Source of the DNA: Hevea brasiliensis
Taxonomy: Eukaryota > Streptophyta > Magnoliopsida > Malpighiales > Euphorbiaceae
DNA length: 64,000 nucleotides
Assembly: GCF_030052815.1 (NCBI RefSeq)
Contig: NC_079502.1
Coordinates: 32,108,050-32,172,049 of the forward strand
Direction: 5' to 3'
A program made the position numbers and the translations under genes. A model generated the notes under the pieces. That model did not search any database and was not told where the DNA came from. It saw only the letters and a program-made list of their open reading frames with translations. Shown in pieces: positions 57,905 through 64,000 of this stretch; within the stretch, counting starts at the first letter, position 1, and each line of letters begins with the position of its first letter.

Positions 57905-58332
57905 TCTATTTTATTAGCATCTGGCGGGTTCCACTAATCACCTATTAACATGTTCATATTCATTTCACACATTTCCATATCATATTCTATTGTATCATAT
58001 CATTTACAATATTTATGAGATCTCCAAAAGGTATCATCTATTGCATTCATATAGAAATTCATAGATAATAAATTACAAGCTCACATTACAATCTCAAAGT
58101 TTAATTACAAGTCCAAAAATAAAATGCATCATAAAACTAGTAATTACATTATGATTAGACATATTGAACCAAAATACTAGTCTATACATGGGCCCTACCA
58201 AAATACAAAAGATTGGTGAGGTGACTCTGGACAATGGCAGATCTGGTCAGAGCTCTATCAGGGCACTATTGGTGTTGCTGCTGCAGCTGCTCGGACTGGT
58301 CTCCAATACCTACGCGATGGAAAACTAACGCA

Positions 58333-58349
58333 CTAAACATAATGCTTAG
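58333..58349 (-). other. Solo LTR B hairpin H1
   Basis: Sense CTAAGCA-TTA-TGTTTAG, seven pairs with one G-U wobble on the sense RNA. Confidence 0.58.
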
Positions 58350-59039
58350 TGGTGCATAATTTATAATAAAAATAACTAAATAATTTAAATAATAATTCTA
58401 TATATGGCAAATTTCATGATTTCTAGGTATTTTACATTTTCATTTCACTTTGGAAATAATTTAAATTATCAGGATCTTTTCTGTTTACTTATTGTATATT
58501 CAGTCTTAATTAATTATCATTATTGTCCAAAAAACCTATAACAGACTATAAAAGCTGGATACACAGGAGTATATGGGTTAGACAGCTATATGTCTACCTT
58601 GTATATATCTGTCAAGCATGAGGCCAGCTGTCAGGCTTGTAAAGCCAGAAATAAAATTAAGCACAATAGCCGGTAAGTAGGCATATAGCATGTAGAACAA
58701 TCATACCAGACATATATTGTCAGTTCATAATTTTTTCTGTAGTCAGTACTACTATCTGTAGTCCCTAATTGGTATACTAATCGATCCAAACTAAATAAAT
58801 AAGTCTAGGTATACTATGAGCAATTACACCTTATTACATATTTATTTGAATGTTCATATCACTTTATAATGGAAAAATAGGTCCCACATACCTCTTTCAT
58901 GTGGTTTAGTGTTTAATAGCTTGTTAGGGTTAAATTCCCTACCATAAGATAATTTATCTCATGGACCTTTCTTTAGTTTTAATTTTTGTGTCTTACCTTT
59001 ACCTATCCATATAATCAGTTTGTAGCCACTGTTTGGCCA

Positions 59040-60125
59040 CACTCCCTTCATGGAAGTTGTTCCTCTATATCTTATCTTTATTTTCTCTTTTGAATCATAT
59101 CAATTTGATTTTTAGAACTCAAGTTATGGTTTGATAACTATAACTGACTCATTTCCAGGTTCTAGTTTCTTAACTAGGCAGCTTTTGGACTTAGAGTTTA
59201 CCTAATTAATGTAACATGTTACGGTCACTTTTAGGCATAGTGATCTTCATAAAAATTGTTGCCCTATGTCTTATAATCATTGAGAAATTTGTATCACAAT
59301 TTTTCAAGTTTTGTGAAATTATTTATGGCCAAATAACTGACCTAGGCTCATGTACCCTATGCCAACAGGGGTTCAGTTCAGGACAGTGATTGCAGGTCAC
59401 TTTTTGAGGTTCTTAAATTCATAATTTGAGGAAGGTTCCTTAAAAAACATTGTAACCCTATTTCTCAGGTTTCTAGAAATGTATGGCTCATTCCAATTGG
59501 ATTTTTCTAGTGGGAGTTATGACTAAAAGACTATTCTGGGGTCAAGTGAAGTTTGGTCAGATTCCAGGTTTTGATGTAGTGACTTGTTCTAACTATTTGA
59601 CCTAGTTCACTTAATTTCTGGTTGTTGGTCAAAACCAATTTTGTAGGTCTGTGTCTTGTGGACATTTTGGCACTGGTTTCGTTACATTTGAGTTCTTGTA
59701 GACCAATTATGGCCATTTTTCCAAAATTGGTCGGGTGAGTTTATGTCCAGCAGTTTCTGGACAACATAATTCTGGGCAGTTTTGTGACCCAAATTGGGCC
59801 AGCAATTTGGTTTGGGTTTTGGCATTTCAGGGTTCAATGGTCCTCATGAAAATTGTAGCCCTATATCTAAGCTTTCCAATGGTATCAAATTCAGGTCATT
59901 TGGACCAGTATAGAGGGAGTTATGATCAAATGAATATGTACTGTTCATTTGGTCATTTTTTGGGTTTTGTGCAAGGTCATCCGGATTTAGGCAGTGTTTA
60001 GGTCAAGTTTTGGACAGAATTTGGGCATGGTTTCTTCATGGAAAATGGGCTATTTTGGGTCTAGTTTCACCTCCAATTGGTCTCATACCAATTGGAGCAA
60101 CACACAATCAATTATGGTTGAACAA
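59040..60125 (-). repeat. Six 200-bp modules in solo LTR B
   Basis: Anchors of the TTATGG/TTATGA phrase (plus strand) at about 59120, 59321, 59516, 59706, 59918 and 60111, spacings of 190-212 bases. Confidence 0.74.
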
Positions 60126-60783
60126 ACACACTGGACTCATTGAGTCCCAACCTGTAGAAAACAAGCACTCCCAATTTTCAATTTCCTCCAACTTCCTTGC
60201 TTCAATTGGCATGCATAATACTTCTATAAGCAACAATCTCAACTCAATAGGTCAATTTCAAGCATTTATATAAAGTCTTCAAATCATGTACACAAACCCT
60301 AGTTTCAAAGTTCTAATTTACACAAACACTACACAATCAAACTCTCAAACATATCAACTTATCAAATATTCTCATGGAACTCATTTTCATCATTTAAAAT
60401 CATCAAACCCTAAGGGTTCCATGGCTGCAAAAATTCAAGTGTCTCTTTCCCTTAAATTTTCTTTTTAATTTCATGTAACTTACACTTGGTTTAGCATGAT
60501 TTTCATGCTTAAAGAAGAGATTAGGAGTTTAGTGCACTAACCTCTTGATGACCCAATTTCAAGCTTCCCAAACCTCAACTTTTCTTCTTCTTATGGGTAT
60601 CAATAGCTTCCTTATGGAGGTTTAATTTTTTATGAAGGGAATTAGGGTTTTTATGGTGAGGAAGGGTGAGAAATTCAAGCTTGAAAGCTTGACAATGGTG
60701 GAAGCATCCCTAGCTATGGTGGATGGCACAAGGAGAGAGAGAAGAGGAAGAAGTGGAGTGGAGAAGAAAGGTTGGTAGGGTTT

Positions 60784-60791
60784 ATCTTATA
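60784..60791 (-). promoter_or_regulatory. TATA box in LTR B
   Basis: Sense TATAAGAT in GGCATATAAGATAAACC, about 450 bases into the LTR and followed by a CT-rich start region. Confidence 0.55.
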
Positions 60792-60849
60792 TGCCATATA
60801 TATATTCTATTTTTTGTACATTAATTTTTTTAAATTTTCCTAAGCCTTT

Positions 60850-60895
60850 TTCTTTTCTTTTCTTTTCTTTTCTTTTCTTTTCTTCTTCTTTTCTT
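60850..60895. repeat. (TTTTC)n microsatellite
   Basis: About seven to eight pentanucleotide units with slight irregularity at the right end. A shorter AAAAG run is at the equivalent place in solo LTR A (29957). Confidence 0.9.
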
Positions 60896-61474
60896 TTCTA
60901 ATTCAATTCATAAAGTTTATAATTTATGTTAATTATTTTATTCTCTCAAATTTTTAATTTGACATTTAGGTTAAAATTCACCTCTGGGGGTGAAATGACC
61001 AAAATGCCCTTCATAGTGCATATCGAGTTGTTTTATTATTTTATACCAATTAATAAATTCTCATAAATTTTATTTTATTTTTTTTATATTTTTCCCATAT
61101 TTTCTTAACATTTCTTTCATCAATTTATGCCTCCTCACTATAGTTTCACTGTAGTTCCAGACATTCTGACTGTCCGAACAGACATTAGTCATCGAAATAG
61201 TTAAATGTACAGACTACCTACGGTGAGGGCGTTCCACTATTATTTCTTAGTTTATCTTATTTAGTATTCCTAATCAAAGTTGATTAGGGTTTCTATTCCT
61301 AAATTGATTAGGGTTGTAAGTTTTATAAATAAGGCTAATTTTATATTATTCAATAGCTTTAGACTATGATTATTATTGAGATTAATAAAATTGTTGAGAA
61401 TTAGTTCTCTCTTTAAGGATTGGTCCTTGATTTCTCCTAGTTCTTTATTCTTCTTTATTTGCTCTACATCAATT

Positions 61475-61486
61475 TGGTATCGGAGC
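61475..61486 (+). other. Primer binding site of element E
   Basis: TGGTATCGGAGC, one mismatch to the initiator tRNA-Met complement, three bases after the LTR end. Confidence 0.85.
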
Positions 61487-61856
61487 CTAAAATCGAGCCA
61501 ACTGTCCATTGCTTTCCATAAAATTACCAGACTTCCCATTCAAGTCTTCCCATTCCATAAATTCCTACCAGTGTTTTTATCCTTCAAAATTTTTCCTTTC
61601 AGCTTACAATTTAACAAAAAAAAAAAGGTTGAAAACCAGAAGAACCCAGCAACTCATCATCAGCCAATCTGTCTCTTCGCATCATCGAAACTTCAGTCTG
61701 ATGACCCTAGAGCTTTAACCCGATGGATTGGGTATCATATTAGTTTCCACACCCAACAAGCTCACCCTTGTTTTTAGTAGAAACAACTCTTAAAAGCTGA
61801 ATTTTAAGGGTTTTTTTTTTCACTTCAAGTAAGGTATGTTTTCTTACTTCAAATGC

Positions 61857-62699
61857 CATGGAAACTTATATTGAGAGGCTAGAAGAGGAGATCAATTAAT
61901 ATAAAGATGTTCTCGAAGAAATTAATTATGACATTGGATTTCATAAGGGTCAATTGCTATCTCTTTGTCATTAGATGGATAATTATAATTATAGATATGA
62001 TCGTGAAAGGTGTTCTTTCTTACATGGTGAATATCGAGAAGTTAAATAGATTTTTCTAGATCAAGAAAGGAATATGAAGATTTACAACATTTCTTACAAG
62101 TTAAGGAAAGAGAGCTTGAAGAATGTAGGAAAAAACTTGTGATTTCAGGTGTGAAAAAAATTAAAAGTATAGCCTGATAAATTATCAAAAGTATAAGTAC
62201 AGGTTGATAAGTTATCAAAATAGAGCTTAATAAATTATCAGTAGCCATATGAGAACTTAAAGAAGAAATTAAATTTTCAAAGCAAGAAAAGAAGTTTGAC
62301 TTTGAAGATGAATGAAAAGAAGAATTCGTAGAGCAACTTGAGGATGAAAATGAGGAACAAAACTAACAATCTAAAGAACCTAAGTTTAAAGAGTCTAAAA
62401 TTGAAAAATCCAAAGTTTTGATTGTTGAACCTTCATCTGTTGAAGACCTTATTCCAGAGCATGGAGCTGATCAAACCGTGGAAACTCCAATTGAAATTGA
62501 AGAAAATCAACTTATGGAGCCAACAAAAGAATTTGAAAATTGGAGTCTTGTTCCTAAGGACTTTTCAACTATTGTTTTAATTGATTTTATCTATCCAGAA
62601 GTTTCCAGGAATACAAAAGAGAGCGTAAATTTTTGTAACGAATTTTGTTGCTATCGTCTAAGAATATTGTACTATTTGTTCTCCATATCTCATTTGTAA
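61857..62699 (+). pseudogene. Decayed internal reading frame of element E, unrecognised
   Basis: An ATG at 61857 opens METYIERLEEEIN and then meets a stop. Similar Glu/Lys-rich, coiled-coil-like pieces continue to 62340 with several stops. A last open piece, 62418-62699, has EEENQ-like acidic sequence and FENWSLVPKDF. No zinc knuckle, protease or polymerase motif is seen. It may be a remnant gag or an unrelated captured frame; I cannot tell. Confidence 0.45.
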
Positions 62700-62739
62700 T
62701 TGTCTAGCACTTCAAGACTCGAGGACAAGTTTTTTTCAA

Positions 62740-62750
62740 CTAGGGGAGAA
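62740..62750 (+). other. Polypurine tract of element E
   Basis: CTAGGGGAGAA directly before the 3' LTR at 62751. Confidence 0.82.
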
Positions 62751-63090
62751 TAATGCAGAATAGGAATATTAGAATTTTATTTATGATTTTTAATTATTAT
62801 AGAATTAGGAAATTTAAAAAGTTTTTATTATTTAGGAATTTTATTATTAGGTCTATTAAATTTATTAGTTTATCTTATTTAGTATTTCTAATTAGAGTTT
62901 ATTAAGTTTTCTATTCCTAAATTGATTAGGGTTGTAAGCTCTATACATGGAGCTGATTTTTTTATTATTCAATAGCTTTAGACTACGATTATTATTGAGA
63001 TTAATAAAATTGTTGAGAGTTAGTTCTCTCTTCAAGGATTGGTCTTTGATTTCTCCTAGTTCTTTATTTTTCTTTATTTGTTCTACATCA
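62751..63090 (+). mobile_element. 3' LTR of element E
   Basis: Starts TAATGCAGAATAGG, ends TTCTACATCA, and is followed by ATAAG. It aligns with the split 5' LTR. Confidence 0.9.
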
Positions 63091-63095
63091 ATAAG

Positions 63096-63616
63096 TCAAG
63101 CTAATTTTGCCATAATCAAAGAGATTGATAAGAAATAAAATTGATAGCATAAAGCCACTTTGATTAACATTCTCTCACTAAAACTATTACAACGATGAGT
63201 CTCTCTCATTTATACTATTTATATATCAATAAATAATTAGGAATAAAAACAAATAATCTAAATACAAATAAAACTTAGAAACTAATTAGGAATTAACTGT
63301 ACTTGATGACTGAGTAAACCTAATTCTATAAATACTTGAAAAATGAATAAGGAAGAAATCAAACCTGATGAACAAGGAAATCTAGTCAAAGCTGACCAAG
63401 TTAATCCCTAACCTAAATAGGAATACAAAAGTCAACAAACAAACAAAAAAACACATTAAAATTTCTTAAAGATGAGCTGCCAAAATTAAAGAAATAATAA
63501 GATATAATGAACCCACGAATTTTGTACTATGTAAGCCCAAATTAACACTTCAAAATAGGCCCAAGTTGCACATGGGCTAGTCTTCATTTAAACAGCAACA
63601 AAGCCTCCTTTTTTAC
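63096..63616. other. Gene-free flank between element E and the last LTR
   Basis: Continuation of the sequence left of 57609. No coding region, RNA gene or repeat boundary recognised. Confidence 0.55.
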
Positions 63617-64000
63617 TGTAACACCCCTATTTGTATAGCCTGGTATATTTCACTGTTCCGGTAACCGGTGTCGGTCTGGACAATTAAGGGGATTAGAACC
63701 ACACTTAAGACAACTAGAGAAGCCATAAACACAAATAATTAGTAATTGCCAATTAGTTAAGTATAAATAAGAAAAACATAATATAAGAAGTTAAACGAGC
63801 CGAGAGTCACAGCGATGGGTGACCTTTTCGGGAATGACTGCAAAGCTGTTTTAAACTCAAATTTTGAATCGTAAAATGTGACGCCGCGGTCCTTAGGACC
63901 CTTATGAATACAGTGAAAAAGAAAAAATCACGAAAAAGAACTGTTAAGCCAGTCAGGGAGCCGAAAGAAATATTGAATTATTTGCATACCGGGATGAACC
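63617..64000 (+). mobile_element. Start of another gypsy-type LTR (runs off the window)
   Basis: TGTAACACCCC at 63617, then CTGTTCCGGTAACCGGTG about 40 bases in, as in solo LTR A (CTGTTCCGGTCACCGGCG). Further shared wording is GCGATGGGTGACC against GCGATGGGTAACC. The bases before it are pyrimidine-rich, not a polypurine tract, so this is more likely a 5' or solo LTR than a 3' LTR. Confidence 0.72.

Larger units (their letters stand above)
58310..60541 (-). other. Intron-like interval in solo LTR B
   Basis: Sense donor AAGAG|GTTAGTGCAC at 60541 and acceptor TTTTCCATCGCGTAG|GTAT at 58310, 2232 bases apart. Confidence 0.45.
57721..61236 (-). mobile_element. Solo LTR of gypsy family B (3.5 kb)
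   Basis: Sense start TGGAACGCCCTCACC at 61236, end AAGGGGTGTCACA at 57721. The duplication CTATT lies at 57716-57720 and 61237-61241, and the interrupted LTR of element E gives the empty site (compare 62850). It contains a TATA box, a donor-like site, six modules and all three hairpins. No internal region. Confidence 0.94.
57614..63090 (+). mobile_element. Non-autonomous LTR element E, with solo LTR B inside its 5' LTR
   Basis: 5' LTR 57614-57720 plus 61242-61471 (337 bp without the insert), PBS at 61475, 1.3-kb internal region, PPT at 62740, 3' LTR 62751-63090 (340 bp). The target duplication ATAAG lies at 57609-57613 and 63091-63095. No pol domains are present, so it depends on another element. 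Both LTRs begin TAATG(T/C)AGAA; the other end, TTCTACATCA, implies an original TGATGTAGAA. Confidence 0.88.

Overview
The window is plant nuclear DNA, most likely from a eudicot with a large, retrotransposon-rich genome. It is strongly AT-rich and holds Ty1/copia and Ty3/gypsy LTR retrotransposons whose primer binding sites match plant initiator tRNA-Met. I found no intact host gene, no tRNA or rRNA gene and no CRISPR array. A euphorb such as rubber tree is possible, but the sequence read by eye does not prove the species.

The layout is two stacks of nested insertions followed by separate LTRs. Left stack, from inner to outer: a gypsy LTR (1-2329) sits in copia element A1 (minus strand, 2330-7553). 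A1 sits in the integrase of a SIRE/Maximus-like copia element (plus strand, 7554-12268). That element interrupts a gypsy-type LTR of family C (12269-15233). Central stack: copia element A3 (plus strand, 16467-49039, target duplication ATATG) carries in its 5' LTR a chromovirus-type gypsy element (minus strand, 17650-40188, duplication TTAAT). A partly deleted copia A2 (minus strand, 26034-36459) sits inside the gypsy element. The leader of A2 holds a gypsy solo LTR (29452-33367, duplication TTCAT). Right part: solo LTR D (50776-53977, duplication GTTGC), a copia-like LTR with PBS (55323-56226), and a small non-autonomous LTR element E (57614-63090, duplication ATAAG) whose 5' LTR contains solo LTR B (57721-61236, duplication CTATT). 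A further gypsy LTR starts at 63617 and runs off the window.

All coding regions are retroelement gag-pol genes, and all are broken by stops, frameshifts or deletions. The chromovirus keeps Gag, protease, reverse transcriptase, RNase H, integrase and a C-terminal chromodomain-like tail. Its protease active site has a stop, and its integrase Glu is replaced. Copia A1 and A2 share the loss of the protease region and the same gag stop, so they form a defective subfamily that was probably copied in trans.

The most interesting signal is in the long gypsy LTRs (families A, B, C and D). Although their sequences have drifted far apart, they share one architecture: a TATA-like site, a short pyrimidine-rich exon-like stretch, a splice-donor-like G|GTTAGTGC, three to six modules spaced about 200 bases apart, a 7-bp RNA hairpin, a splice-acceptor-like YAG|GTA, and two more hairpins before the LTR end. 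Base changes in the hairpins keep pairing on the sense strand. This suggests a structured and possibly spliced LTR leader RNA. It is an inference from sequence comparison by eye and needs RNA data.
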